Shown: positions 11,614 through 24,722 of the stretch, in pieces
Position numbering within the stretch: position 1 is the first letter of the stretch
Layout: each line of letters opens with the position of its first letter
Source: Xanthoparmelia taractica
Lineage: Eukaryota > Ascomycota > Lecanoromycetes > Lecanorales > Parmeliaceae
Direction of reading: 5' to 3'
DNA: 64,000 nt
Assembly: GCA_033085395.1 (NCBI GenBank)
Contig: JANQBS010000184.1
Coordinates: forward strand, 1-64,000
The notes under the pieces: model-generated
What the model was told of the DNA's origin: nothing
Database searches by the model: none
What the model saw: only the letters and a program-made list of their open reading frames with translations
Translations under genes and position numbers: made by a program

Positions 11614-13988
11614 TCAGATCATATTGCCATTGACGTTGACTTCGCACCCATCGGCCTTTTGCTGTCTCGCTTTGGCGAGCATAAGCTCACGCATCCAGTC
11701 AATACGCTCGTCGCGCGATTTGACGGCGAAATGGTGTGTTTTCGCAGTAACGGCGCCAAGAATGCCCTTTTTCTCGGCGGCGGGCACGAGTTGGAAGCTA
11801 AAAGCTGAAGAATCATTGCCATCTTTCTTCTTGCTGTTGAGCTTCAGAGACTTGAAAGCAGCGTTGAGCTTGTTTGACGCAAGCGAAGAACACGCGATGG
11901 CGTATTCATCAACGTCAATGTACTCCAGAGCATCCTTGACTTTCTCATCTCGATGCATAGCGAGACGAGTGCCATTGAGCCGGAAGTGGTTCTCGTGCCA
12001 CTCATGACGAAGCATCTTAGTCTTGCGCTTCTTCATCCAGCCGGCATAATTGGCATCGCTGGCCGTTGGGGTTAATCCGCCTTGGCCATCAATGGGAGAA
12101 AGACAAGTCTCCCGCAAAGGTGCCATGACAAAGTTTGGCTGACGACGATGGGAGGTCGATCGCTCAATAGGATTGGCGGTCTGTGGGCGGGGAATGGGCG
12201 ACAACGCCTGGCGGCGATCGATTGGTGAAAATTGTTGGCGAAACTGTTGTCGATGATCCGCTCGAGAATTCGAGCGTGCGATGGGTTCCCCACCAAATCG
12301 CATGCTCGGTGGTACGGAGCTTGAAGCGTCACGCTCGATGGGACCAAGAGGGATAGCTGTGACTGGGACGTCCATTGCGGAAGCCGGACTGCCAAGTCTG
12401 AAGATGTCAAAGTCGTTGTTATCGTTCTTCGTGTACAGAGCTGTGATTGGCGTGTGATTTGGTCGTAGAGGGACAGCAGTGCGATTGGGAGAAAGGGCGT
12501 CTTGTGGCTGGGTTGTTGGAATGGTTAGCTTAGGAAGCAGGCTTAGATTGCTGTGAGGTGCTTGTGTAGCTCCTGGTGGTGAAAGCGGCGGGAACATTTC
12601 ATAGGGAGATGTTGGTGGTTCTTCGGCAGGCTCGTCTAGGTGCTGAAAGCAGAGGAACTGCCTGACATTCTCCTGGGGGTCCCGGGTTTGGACAATGCGA
12701 AGGCGATCCTCGTCGAGACGAAGAGCAGGTAAGCGGCCTGGCCCAAGTAGGTCGGAGGATGCGACGACCGAAGGTACTGCCTCGGATAATGGTCGCATAT
12801 TGACTTCGATAGGAGCAGGATTGGCATCCTGGTACTGCTCCAATTCCATGGGAAATTCTTTTGCAAACCTTGCCATCTTGCGCTGGTACTTCTTATACTT
12901 CGAACAATTCTCCCCCTTCGAACAATGATGCGGTTCAGGGAGAAGTTGCTCAATGGCCACAATCGACGCGGATTCTCCAGGGGAAATGACATCGTCAGGT
13001 CTTACTGCCCTTCGAGCCCGCCTTCGTCCTGCCGTTGGCGATTTGGCATTATCCCCGTCTGGACTTGAAGGATTCGAGCAGTCATCGCGACGCTGTCGGA
13101 TGGGCTGTTGTTGTGGTGCTGCCGACACATTGGGCGATACGGGTGAGTAGCATGGGTCATCTGCTGGAGTCGACGGCACGCTGAGACCGCCCCTCAGATT
13201 TCGTATAGCATCCCAGATCTGATGACGTTGGCCAAAAGACACAATTCCAAGCTCTTTGAGATCGCCAAACTGAAGATCCTTGAGAATTGCGCCGGAGATA
13301 TCGTGCATGCGGAACTTTTGTACCAGCGATGGCTCCAGCCCAGTAGCGGTCATCCAACATGCAACCTGCTGGGGCGTCCATGCTTGCAGGGGCACATTGC
13401 TATCCGGAGCTTCCTCGATTTTCTGACGGCGTTCTGTCGCCAGTACAGGCTTGGGACCAGCCCTGAGGTCTTGTGGCGATACAGGAGACCAGTCAAGGTA
13501 GATGTTATGTTCCTGTGTTCTGGCGGAGTCTTGCGAAATTCGAAATAGATGCGGTCCAACAGGTCCCTCCACAGGTTTTGTTGGCCCTTCCTTCTCTTGC
13601 TGTAGCTGTAGCTGGAAATAGAATCCTCCTAAATCATTCGAAGCTGGTGTTTGCACCTCTTCAAAAGTCGAGACTGTTGTGTTACTTCGGTTGCCAAACT
13701 ATGGATATATTAGACGGGCAGTGGCTAAGATGGCGTCGGGTACCCACCGATTCCTCGCTTCTGCGGCCCGAGTATTCCTCGAAATCACTTAAATCCTCTT
13801 CGAACTCGGTATCATACATCTCTGTAGCTTGAGAAAGTGGCCTAGGAGCTGATGGCTGAACGAATACGGACTGCACACTGCCTTTTTGGAACATCTCGAC
13901 CTCCCCCCTCTGGTGCGCCATTGGCATGAACGCCTGATGTTGTTAGCAACTGCTCATTGAACGACGTCCGCTTTTCATCACTTACCAT
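11614..13988 (-). CDS. SAM and PH domain protein (Boi-like scaffold)
   Basis: Likely a cortical or polarity scaffold, since SAM plus PH is the arrangement of the Boi/Pob1 group (which also carry SH3). Exons are 13988-13986 (only the ATG), 13933-13748 and 13698-11614, giving 757 residues; a start at 13927 or 13921 inside exon 2 is possible. The intron at 13934-13985 has a perfect TGCTAAC branch; the one at 13699-13747 ends CCATAG. Exon 2 is acidic. The SAM domain lies near residues 165-230 (WTPQQVACWMTATGL ... FGDLKELGI). A long Pro/Ser-rich linker with a CSKGENCSKYKKYQRKM motif follows. The PH domain lies at about 620-735, with YAGWMKKRKTKMLRHEWHEN, FRLNGTRLAMH and a final DERIDWMRELMLAKA. 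No SH3 domain is visible, so this is not a full Boi1/2. Confidence 0.85.
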
Positions 13989-16887
13989 TGCGCAAATGCC
14001 TGCTTGGGACCAATTTTGGAAGGGCGACTTATGGGAGATGCAGTGCTAATTAAGCATGTAGATGTGTAGTGAGCATAGACGAATCGGTTCCTCCCTCGTG
14101 GATTACTCTAAGACGACGTCAAGAGTGCATATATGACGAAAAAGAGGAAAAAGAGAAGTCACTCAGGAATGGGCGCTTGGACATGGTTATATGTGAAGCT
14201 TCCCCCCATTGACTGGAGTAGGTCTGATGAAGGGTCTGCGTTTCACAATCCTATCTCACAGTCTAGAAGTACTAGTGGGGCAACGTTTTTTTCAGCCATC
14301 ATGTCGGATCAACGTTGTAAGGCGCCATTTTGCGTTGCTAATCGTGAGCGCCGACTGTACTTTCGTACCTCGAGCCTTTGAGAGGTGTGAAAAGGAAGAG
14401 GGAGCTGCAGCGAAGGTCAAAGCTTAAAACTCGAGCCACAGGTGCTCCACCAATGACTGGCCATGTACCTGCTAGCCACATCACAAAGTCCTCATGTAAC
14501 CGCCAGGAGAAAGAGAAGAACCCTACTAGTTATGGCTGCATCTCCCGTATTCGAGCCAATCGCAAGCAAGACTTTTCTGTTTAGCTTGGGTGCGAGCCTT
14601 TGGGAAGTACAGGCTCGGCTCGCAACGGGAAAAAAGGGTAACCATTATTCTTCTTCCTTTGGCCCTGAGAAATGTCGTCGCAGAATCCATCGTCGCGAAG
14701 TCAAAACCAGCATGACGATGAAGTTCTTCAATTCCGTGCCGCCAAAAGGCTTCACTTTGGAGTAATTATCTCGGCAGTACTTCTAGGAGAATATAGATAA
14801 CTAATCAGGAGGAGAGGACGACTTTGACGCAAGGGACAATGCGCATTGTCCCTATTTGTCCCCGCATTTGCAGGATGGTGATATCGATGGCGTGCATGCT
14901 CCATCTTCCATGCTTTGGGCACGATAGAAAAACCACGCACATCCATCACCATATTCGGATACTGCAGCTCTACCAAGACTCTCATTGGATTCCCTCTCTA
15001 CGGTCTACTCCAATACCCACCCTCCCTTACAATTTTATCTCCTCACATGACCAGAATCTCATGCGGGCCATCACTTTGGGATCCTCGTGTTCAGTCAATC
15101 AAAAAGGAGGTGAGGATGTCCTTCGTATGCGGCTTCCTCTTCGAGTAGAGCGGAGATTCTCGGGGGTCCACCACAATCTTGCCTTATGGGATGCCAAGTC
15201 ACCTGAACTTCCCACTCCTACAAATACACACCAGCAGGTGCATTATTGTGACAGATTAGATATCATGAGCCGTTGGTCGGAAAGCTCGCTAAGGATTCGC
15301 CTAGGAAATCCCTTCCACAAGTAGCATTGAGTACACCGACAATTGCGTGAAGTGTGAAGTCCTCGGGACTCTGCGAAGAGCCACATGACAATACCAAATA
15401 TGCGTCGCTGATACTTCCTCGTTCAAAGATTCGCCGACAACTCTATTGGACCCCACCACCAAACGGCGGCCGTTGTCAGCTCAGGCCTCAGGGACATTTT
15501 CTGCTAGCGTCGGAAATGAAGCAAAATAATCCCTGGACGGATCTGTTACAGCGCAGATCACACCTATTTTCTTCTTGATATGGCTATTAAGTATGATTTA
15601 TTCTTAGCAAATATAGCCATTTCGACATGATTGTCTGGGAGATGAAAAAAGATCAAGTCGGCACTATCGGCTTAATTTACTCCCTATCTCAGACCTATCA
15701 CGGAAGCTCACTCCCCCGCACCAGCTTTTTTTCTTTTCTTTCAAGCTTCCATTTTGGCGCTGGGGCGGCACGTTACTTAGTGTCAGCGCTAAAAGTTTCA
15801 ACGTCTGCTGGCCTATTATGCTGCCAAGAAGGAAGGATACACCGGTGCTTTAACCTCCAAACAAGTCGAGCAGCGTCGCCAGTATCGTGCAGGTGCATGT
15901 GCATGGTTGGCCAACGCTCAATCTCGTGATCTTGCAATAATAATAAATTGCGAGGTTGGGGGTCCATAATCTGGAACATGGCGTCCGCGTTGTGGTCAAT
16001 TCCAACCGATTCTTGCAGGCTCTCTTTTTGCTTTCTGAAGCCTGGAGGACTAGTGAATGCTTGCATTGGGCAAAGCTTTTTTCTCTGCAGGACGTTTGAC
16101 AAAAAGAGCATATTCTTTTCCCATCTCCTATGAAGCGCATACGGGGAAGCAACGGAATAGATGTGACGACTATTGAATCACATGCAGTAGTTTCAAAACA
16201 GGAGCGGCGAGACTTGCAGTGAATCGATAACTCTGATTCCTTGAAAAAAAAAGCTTCCTCGACCCGCTCCGCTGCAGGCATCGGAGCTAAAGGTGGATAT
16301 GCGTCAATCTAACCCAAAGTGGTGATTTACTGTGATTCACAGCTAGGATTCCGAGAGCTTTGGGCGCTTCGAAAGCAGCAAAAATAGCAAATTACCCCTC
16401 TTTTCCTGTGGAAGCTCTCAAGCTCCTTGGATCAATTTCAATCCATCATGCCAATCGCTGGCAAAGCTCCTCCATTGCTGTGCCTAGCTCTCTAGCCTCA
16501 CTATCTGGCCGGCACTCTGGCTAGCTATCGCGGGGGGCCCTCCATCCAGAAAAGACACAATGTTCATTTTTAGAAACAGTGGCTTTCTACCCTTGAAGCC
16601 TTTCCCTACTTATTATCATGTCTACATATATTCCATCATGTCCGAGTCTTCACTTCAAGGATTCTTGCGGCAGACCGTGGAACTATTGTCCTCCCACACC
16701 ATCATCACCATCATCATATCTTGGAGCCAGCTGGTCAGGCTCCTACCCTTTAATACTTACTCACGCCAATAGCATACCGGTCTTGCTCTGCGCCTTTGGA
16801 CTCACCCCTCTTGACTTTACATCTACATCCATACTCTTCAGATCCCAATAGCTCGCTATACAATACCTCTTGAGGAGAAGATTACCA
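13989..16887. other. Long intergenic region between divergent genes
   Basis: About 2.9 kb between the SAM-PH gene (minus) and the Zn2Cys6 regulator (plus). The longest frame, 14824-15324, has no domain, signal peptide or plausible splice partner. Such long upstream regions are common for fungal regulators and may hold a long 5' UTR. No RNA gene was recognised. Confidence 0.45.
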
Positions 16888-18926
16888 ATGTCACCGAAAG
16901 CAGCAGGGCAAACTGCCAAGTCTGCGCAGATGGTTGCGCCCAAGCAGTCGCCCGCCAAGAGCAACGTAGCCAGCAAGATGCACCGAAGATCGCGCTCAGG
17001 TGTGTATACGTTGTCTCTGCCTTTCCGGTCAGTCGACTAACAGCCGACTTAGGTTGTTACACATGCCGTCTGCGAAGGAAAAAGTGCGACGAAGGCCAGA
17101 ATTGTTGCAAAGCTTGCAGGAACCTGGGTCTCCAGTGCGAATACAAGCGACCACTATGGTGGAATGACAACAACCTGCGAAAGAAGCAGAAGGAGCATAT
17201 CAAGTCGGTCATCAAGCGGACTAAAGTGTCGGAAAAAGCGGCACATTGCTCCATGGGTGCGGACACTCCTCCAGGATTATCATATTCTCTGCCAACGTCA
17301 GCGAGCTATTCAGGCAATCCGCATACACGAGCCCCATCCGTCGGCTCTCCGTACTCTCCCGGATTTGATTTCAGTCAGCAGCCCATTCATGACCAGTTCG
17401 ACATGTACAACAATGTCCTCTCCCCTCCTTACGACGCGAATCCACATTACCAAGGTTTCATCCCACCGCCATACGAGGTTGACATCAAGACTGAGAGCCA
17501 AATGTACGTCAACGACGTTCCTACGCGGAAAGACTCTTCGACATCGAGCTTCAGCACATATCATCCACCGCCAGTCACGGCCGGAATGACACCTTTCCCG
17601 GAAGAGCATACCTGGGTACATGACGAAATTTACGGTGATGAGAATATATTTGGAGCCGAGGAGCAGTTGGATTTTGACTTTGGTTATGACACGCCACATG
17701 TTTCGCAGTCGGTACGGATCGATGTCGAAGATTCCGACAGGCCGCTGCTGGACCACTTTGTTGAGAACGTTCTGAGGCTGATCTTTCCGGTTCATGAGGT
17801 CAACCAGCACGGCTCAGCAAGATCGGACATCATATTGCGTGCTCTCGAGTCGAATAAGGCCTACCTGCATTGCGCTTTGAGCATTTCTGCAAGCCATCTC
17901 AAGTCGACTCAGCGAGTACAAAACGAGCAGCTCGAACTCGATATCATGAAGCACCGCGGCGCGTCCATCTATGAAATATGCGAGGCCTGCAAACGTAACA
18001 CAGACGTTGACCATGAACAGATTCTAGAAGCAAGTTTGGGCATGATGTTTTTCCAGTGCACTGTTGGTAGACCAGCGGATGACTTGGCGGATATACCATG
18101 GCACCAGCATTTCCAGGCAGCTTCTGATTGTGTGAAAAGGCTCCATTTACAGCACAGTCTTGGACCTATCAACGGTAAAATCCCGCGTCCGCCATTCAAC
18201 ATGACCCTCACCTCATGGATCGACATTCTCGGCGCCACTATGTTAGGAATATGTCCACAATTTGCAGCCACATACCGGGAAAGAAATGAGGCAATCCTTA
18301 CCTCCGGTTTGCGCGAGCTTATGGGCTGCGAGGACAGGGTTATGTACATTATCTCGGAGATTGCCTGCCTGGACTCGCTCAAAATTACTGGCCAACTTGA
18401 TCACTTTCAGATCTGCTCGCTCGTTGCCTCGCTTGGAAACTGTTTGGACACCATAGAGCATTCGGAAATAGGGCGCGCAGAGTTTGAGCATGCCTCCACG
18501 CAAACCGGTGCCATTCGTCCAAGACAGCTTTCAAAGAACATCACGGCAATGTACCTGCTCGCTGCGCGCATCTACGTCTGTTCATTAGTCCCCGAATCTT
18601 CGAGAAACAGTGATTCCATGCAGGGTCTCGTGGCCAGACTAACAGGAGTATTGGAGTTCATCCCAACAGGACCCGACGGGTTCGATCGCTCCCTCGTTTG
18701 GCCACTCCTGATAGGTGGATCCATGAGCACCCCCAGCTCGTCATTCCGCTTTGCCTTTGCCGACCGGATCGCAAGCCTCGGTGAGCATGCAGAGTTTGGG
18801 AGCTTTGGCCGAATGGCGCGTCTGCTTCAGGAAGTATGGCGCCAAGCGGATGATGCAGGAGAAAGACAGAATGTCCACTGGCGGGACGTGATGCAGCAGA
18901 AGGGCTGGGATTACCTGTTAATATGA
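16888..18926 (+). CDS. Zn2Cys6 transcription factor with Fungal_trans_2-type middle region
   Basis: A nuclear DNA-binding regulator. Two exons, 16888-16999 and 17053-18926, give 661 residues. The intron (GTGTGT ... TTAG, CTAAC branch) splits a Gly codon immediately before the zinc cluster. The cluster reads CYTCRLRRKKCDEG, then CCKAC and LGLQC, fitting C-x2-C-x6-C-x6-C-x2-C-x6-C. A basic linker (RKKQKEHIKSVIKRTK) follows, then a Pro/Ser/Tyr-rich segment. From about residue 280 the sequence matches the fungal-specific regulatory domain 2 type: LLDHFVENVLRLIFPV, LHCALSISASHLK, a FFQCTV stretch and WLxIL-like helices. Target genes are unknown. The nearest plus-strand gene is the molybdenum cofactor sulfurase, but adjacency alone does not make it a target. 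Confidence 0.92.
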
Positions 18927-19724
18927 TAGAGGGACCTTGATGGTTGAATCTATCGACAGGGAATCATATTTCCCAATAATGAACTGCGCATCCTGGTCTG
19001 TCTTTCAGTACTCCGTGCAAGAGTAAGGGCAAACGAAGGTTGATGAACGAGACAATACATGGGCTGGCTGGGATGAAGGATGCTGGAAAGACTCCATTGA
19101 TGGGTCGCTGGTCATTTTCTAAACGATACCCCCAATCTTTTGTGAAAGCTTGGTGGCCATCTTCATGCAGGGCGTTTGTGGACTGGGCTGGATAGATGGG
19201 ATCTGGGATTCTGGGCAAACCCGGAGGTTGAGGTCCACTCCCTCTTAGACGATCTGTGCTATGGATTGATGATCTTAGCATGATGGGATTCTTTCGGTTC
19301 CGCGCAATGCGGAAACCTGTTGTCGGCCAAATTTTGGAAATGGAGGCATGTACAGACAGGTCACTTTGAAGGTGTGGATGATTGAAATGATCCATAGAAA
19401 GCCCATTAGGCCCAAAAACACCTAGAAACATACCATTCCTTTCCCAATACCCACTATGCCCTGAGTCTTAGAGGAATATATACCGAGCTTGAAGTAATAG
19501 ATATTCAGAATTGTACCTAAACGTCAGTGGTCAAGCGGTTCTTGGCATTTCGCTATCAAAGGGTTAAGGTAACGGGCTTCTCCGACTTCCACTTTGCACT
19601 AATTTCGACGCCGGTTTGCCACCTTAACCTCCATAGTGGGTTCAAATAAAGCCTGCGAGTAACTGTCTGTACAGATGCATGAATTCCTGCTGTCGTCCTC
19701 CTTCGAAGCGCGAGAAAAGCCGCA
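18927..19724. other. Intergenic
   Basis: The 3' flank of the regulator and the promoter of the sulfurase gene. A minus frame (18964-19431) has no supporting motif and is treated as chance. Confidence 0.5.
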
Positions 19725-22225
19725 ATGGCCACCATGAAGCGAAGCAAGGAGCCTGATGGCGAAGAACGAAACCCAGGAGTCACAAGCATGGCTGGATACT
19801 ACAGCAAGGTTGATGCTATCAGAGAGAAAGAATTTCCCATGCTTCAAGGTAGGTTCATAGATTTACACGCACTTGGAGCGAGAGACTCACGTATCCTGCA
19901 GGAGCAACCTATCTTGACCACGCAGGCACAGCATTGTGCCCAAAATCTCTCATGGATGGATTCTCCAATGACATGATGTCTAGCCTACTCGGAAACCCTC
20001 ACTCGGCTTCATCGTCCTCCCAGCTATCGACTCGTCGTGTAGAAGATGTACGATTACGCGTACTACGGTATTTCAACGCAGACCCTGACCATTTCGACCT
20101 CATATTCGTTGCAAATGCTACCGCGGGGATCAAGTTAGTGATGGAAAGTTTTCGAGAACAAGAGCATAATTTCTGGTACGGCTACCACAAAGACGCTCAT
20201 ACGAGCTTGGTAGGGGTTCGAGAAGCTGCGAAGGATACACACCACTGCTTTGGGTCTGATGACGAGGTTAAGGAATGGCTTGATAAGGATACTAATGCAC
20301 TGCCCGGAGACAACAGACTCGGCCTGTTCGCATACCCTGCTCAATCGAATATGAACGGTAGACGATTACCTTTATCTTGGACAAGCCAGCTCAGATCGTC
20401 CAAGCTTGGAACGCGTGTATATAGCCTTCTCGACGCCGCTGCTATGGTCTCCACATCTCCTCTTAACCTCGGTGATCCTTCCAAGGCGCCTGATTTTACG
20501 GTCCTGAGCTTCTACAAGATCTTTGGCTTTCCAGACTTGGGAACGCTGATCGTGCGGAATGAATCTGCATCTGTGCTGCAACGACGTAGCTACTTTGGCG
20601 GAGGTACGGTGGAAACGGTACTTTGCGGGAAAGAGAATTGGCATATTAAAAAGCATGGCTGTCTGCACGAGCAATTGGAGGATGGCACGTTGCCTGTACA
20701 TAGCATTATTGCTCTCGACAGCGCTTTAAATGTTCATGAAAGGCTATTTGGGTCTCCCGAGCGTGTTGCGTTGCATACTGGGTTTCTGGCCGAACTATTA
20801 TACAACAAGCTCGCTGCTCTACGGCACCGGAATGGTTCCAAGGTCTGCCAAATCTACCGAGACCCTTCATCGTCCTACCTCGATAACAGGACTCAAGGGC
20901 CTATTATAGCCTTCAACCTTCGTGATGGGAAGGGGAACTGGGTCAGTAATACGGAGGTCGAGAAACTTGCAAATATTCGAAACATTCAACTCCGAAGCGG
21001 AGGTCTCTGCAACCCTGGAGGAATTGTTTCGGCCCTAGATCTGGCACCTTGGGAGGTGAAGCGCAACTTCTCTGCCGGCCATCGCTGCGGGAATGAGGTC
21101 GATATTGTTGGTGGAAAGCCGACGGGGATGCTTAGGGTCAGTCTTGGTGCTATGAGCAACATGCAGGACCTGAGAACTTTCGTTGAGTTCCTCGAAGAAT
21201 TCTTCGTTGATCACAAAGAAGTGCCACGGCGAGCCAATGCGTCTCCAGCTCTGGGCCGCGATTTATACGTTGAGACCCTTACCATCTATCCCATCAAGAG
21301 TTGCGGGGGCTGGGCAATACCACCGGGTGTTCTGTGGGATATCAGGGCAGAAGGATTGGCGTGGGACCGGGAATGGTGTTTGGTGCATCAAGGCACTCGA
21401 ACAGCGTTGAGCCAGAAGAAGTTCCCTAGGATGGCATTACTCAAGCCAAGTCTCGATTTAGACAACGGACTTCTACGTGTGCGGAGTAATGGACCAGTAC
21501 CTCCCTCTTTGCACAACGAGATTTCGGTACCTCTTTCTGCCGATCCTAGTGTCTTTCAAACTTGTGATGTTGGACTGTCGATGCCTACTTCGCAGGTTTG
21601 CGGCGAGAATATCATCGCACACACTTATGCGTCAGAGCAGATTGCCGACTTCTTCACAACCCTGATCGGAGCACCTTGTACCCTAGCAAGGTTCCCGGCT
21701 GCCGTGGCAAGCCTTTCGACGAGGCACTCGAAGCCGCACCTGAACGCTCCGGGCAATGTTAGATCTTCCTCTCAACCGTCCCAAACTCCGCAGAGACCAA
21801 TCTTACTATCAAACGAGAGTCCTATCCTCACCATATCTCGCTCCAGCCTCAATCGACTCAATGAGCAGATCAAACTTAAGAATGGAAAAGCTGCCCGTGC
21901 CTCGGTCTTCCGTGCTAATATCATCGTTGCTGAAGATCCCTCGTCTGACCCTGGCTCGGAGGAGCCGTACGTCGAGGACAATTGGCGCTCTTTACGCATT
22001 GGTCACGATGTCACCCTTGATGTGTTGGGAGGCTGTCGCAGATGCCAAATGGTATGCGTAGATCAGCATAGTGCAGAGAGGAATGAAGAACCCTTTGTTA
22101 CGCTAGCCAAGACGAGGAGAAAGAATGGGAAGGTTTTCTTTGGGGTACACACTGCGCTGACTGAAACAGAGAAAGGACAGCTGGCCAGGATCAAGCTCGG
22201 TGACAGAGTTTACGCTACTGCATGA
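19725..22225 (+). CDS. hxB: Molybdenum cofactor sulfurase
   Basis: Transfers sulfur from cysteine to the molybdenum cofactor of xanthine dehydrogenase and aldehyde oxidase type enzymes (family knowledge). Two exons, 19725-19848 and 19902-22225, give 815 residues. Splicing restores the conserved GATYLDHAGTALCPKSL. The N-terminal half is a class V aminotransferase/NifS-like domain, with HTSLVG, the YSLLDAAAMVSTSPL segment and the PLP-lysine region SFYKIFGFPDLG. The persulfide-type motif is GGLCNPGG (Cys about 420). The C-terminal half is a MOSC-type module: a beta-barrel start VETLTIYPIKSCGG, then FRANIIV, RIGHDVTLDVLGGCRRCQMVC and KVFFGVH near the end. Length and domain order fit fungal HxB proteins. 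ATG 19725 is first in frame; Met at residue 4 is an alternative. Confidence 0.95.
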
Positions 22226-23158
22226 TTGTCTCCATTGTCTGACTCCGTACTACATGACAAGCACTACAATGCAGTGCGCCATGCTCGGCTCATTCGTGCA
22301 TCAAGCCGCACGATGAAGTTTCTACAATGTTACTCGTAAGACCTAATCACAAGAACATTTTAGTGTGCTATGGTACTCCGCTCCGAGACCAATGACCCCG
22401 ACTGCCTTGGTGAAGCATCTTTGTCCGTTGATTCTCCTAAGCCTGTCATACCAACAAGAGATAGATAGGCAGTACGTTTTACCGCCTGTTCGACCAGCGC
22501 GCATTGTTATCTCGTCCGCGGCTTAGATCTCAACCCAAGTTTCCGAATTACATGAGACATAACAGATCTGTTCTATGCTGAGCTTGAGCCGGTCTGTACG
22601 GACGAAGGTACGAGAAGGTGTACTGCAACGGGCCTACCGCGTTGGTCGGTATACGGACAATTCTCGGCCTCGTGACTACCATGCAAGGCGAATACTCCTA
22701 CCTATCGATGTCGCCGAACACCTGAAATACATGTATCAAATCCGTTGGACGACTCTATAATGTAGGCTGGGAATCAAATCTTAGTTGACAATGCAGGTGG
22801 AGGGTAGTACCAACCGGACACTGTGGACGAAAGTCTTTTTGGAAAACAGGGAGAGGACTTCAAGAGGGGTTCGTTGGATAACCTTGAAGAAGAGTGGCTA
22901 TGGGTATTAGGCGGGAGAGGGTAATGGGTAAAGCTGCTCGGCAAGAGACGTTCTTGAGGTAGGCGCGCATAACCGAGGATATATCTCGCATGTCTGAGGA
23001 TCTAAAACGTCATGACGCTTGTAGGGCATTTGGTATCCATCGGTGTAACGACGAAGTTCAGACCTTTACGACTCGTGACTGAACTGGCTTTATTTCCTTG
23101 GACGAAAGTCTGAACACCTTGACGTACTAGAAGCACTACTTTGTCCCAGTTGCAAGCC
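22226..23158. other. Intergenic
   Basis: Between the sulfurase and the five-exon secreted protein. No gene-like frame was seen. A minus frame (23002-23436) overlaps the signal-peptide exon of the next gene and is its shadow. Confidence 0.5.
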
Positions 23159-24595
23159 ATGTTCTTCCATCTCATACTATCGGTCCTAGGTTCGAACATC
23201 GTTCTCGCTGCAAGTCTACCGCAGCGTTCAGAGCGCATCGGCAGTTTGGAAACAGCGCCCATATCATCGTCGAACTTGCTGTCCCCTGCAATCCTAGCAC
23301 CATCAAGCAGCAATAACACCTCATCTGGGAACATGCTGAAAGTCGGATGCGATTCAAACAGATTCGGTAAGAATCTGAAAGTCAACAGTTGCCGCAATGT
23401 CTTCCGATACTTGCGCAAGGACGAGAAGCAGCTCACATTTGCCGACCGTGACAGCGGGGTGCCGTTTGACGTTCCGCTCCCTTTAAGAACCTACAGCAGT
23501 GAGAAACCCCCATAGATGCTTCTCCTTCGTGGATCGGATGCCCCGCTACTTTGCCTGCAAGTACGGTCGATCTCACACTGACGCATCAACAACAGACGAC
23601 GGCTTATGCTTCGTCCAGTCAGTCCTGAAGGATGGCGCCATATCTGGGCGTGCGAGCTCGAGTGAGATGGGTCACGCTGCCTTTACGGTGCTTCAGGCAT
23701 GCGTGATCGAAAGAGGGATGGGAGGTATGGCATGGGACATAGGTGAGGGTCCAAAATTCAGGCAATCACGGGGCTTGCAACCCAAAGCCCATAACCCTTG
23801 GAAGTGCAATTGGATTGCGAGCATAGAAAATCTGAGTCTGGATTCATTGGCTCTGAAATGTTAAAATGTGTTTATTTTAGGCGGCGATAACAAGGTCAAC
23901 GTTGCAATCTCCGACTACAAACCCAACGTCAAATGCGACTCGTCCTCGACCCCCGGACCCGCGTGGCAGTCATGCACTGCCGTATTCCTCGGCATGAGAG
24001 CGAGTACGCAGATTAGGGTATTTGGATCTCCTGGAGAACCGAACGTTGACGTGGTATTGCCCCGTAGGCTGGTAGGAGGTGAGGAGGCATAACCTGCATA
24101 TACACTGGCTGAAGAACAGCACGACTAACATCCTCTTCTCCTTGTTCTTTATTAGCCGGTGGGAATTGTCAGTTAGGGATTTACATTGATGGTCCCGCGA
24201 CTATTGGGACCTGGTACGAGATTTGGGAAGCGGCGACGGCCATAGCTATGATGTGCGTTAGAAGTAAGAATAAGGGGGGGAAAGCGAAGGGCCTTGGTAT
24301 ATATATCCTACTCTGAACAGTCTCTCCTGATTTCTCAGATTATGCTGACGAGTGCTCTCAAGGCCTAGCCGAGAACCTCCGTGTCGAGCTATCGGAACGG
24401 GCGCCCGACCCTGATGATATGGAGGTTGCAAATGTGTCCACGGTATCGTTGGCAGGTGCTGGCATCGCTCTGCAAGATTTCGACGCCGTGTCTCCACAGG
24501 CCGGGTTTGATCAGATCTCGCCATTTGAACCGTTGACGGGAGATTTGCAAGACAACGGCTCTGTGTTGACTCTGCCCGGTGACTCGGACGAATAA
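23159..24595 (+). CDS. Predicted secreted protein, five exons, function unknown
   Basis: Exons are 23159-23498, 23596-23742, 23881-24078, 24156-24296 and 24339-24595, and all four introns are in phase 1. Lengths sum to 361 codons and end at TAA. The signal peptide is MFFHLILSVLGSNIVLAASL; an in-frame ATG at 23141 would add six residues. The mature part has a Ser/Asn-rich leader and then an ordered Cys-bearing region: KVGCDSNRFGKNLKVNSCRN, TFADRDSGVPFDVPLPLRT, NDGLCFVQSVLKDGA, VLQACVIERGMGGMA, GGDNKVNVAISDYKPNVKC and WYEIWEAATAIAMMC. I count about eight conserved-looking Cys. The arrangement resembles a family of uncharacterised secreted ascomycete proteins known to me only as hypothetical. 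The extra C-terminal 80 residues are acidic. The second and third introns (138 and 77 bases) are longer than most here. Confidence 0.8.
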
Positions 24596-24697
24596 GAACA
24601 ATGGTGTAACTAGGGCGTGGGTATTGGATAGCGTATTGTTAGTCTCCAGCACAATGCATTACAGACTTTTAGCCCTGTGGCTCTATAAAGGGCCTCG

Positions 24698-24722
24698 TTT
24701 CTTTCTTTCTTTCTTTCTTTCC
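24698..24722 (+). repeat. TTTC microsatellite
   Basis: About six consecutive TTTC units just downstream of the secreted-protein gene, passing into a C/T-rich tract. Confidence 0.9.

Noticed and set aside
14824..15324. 166-codon open frame in the long gap before the Zn2Cys6 regulator
   Set aside because: No domain, signal peptide or splice support; amino-acid composition looks random.
23002..23436. 144-codon frame on the minus strand
   Set aside because: It is antisense to the signal-peptide exon of a better-supported five-exon gene.
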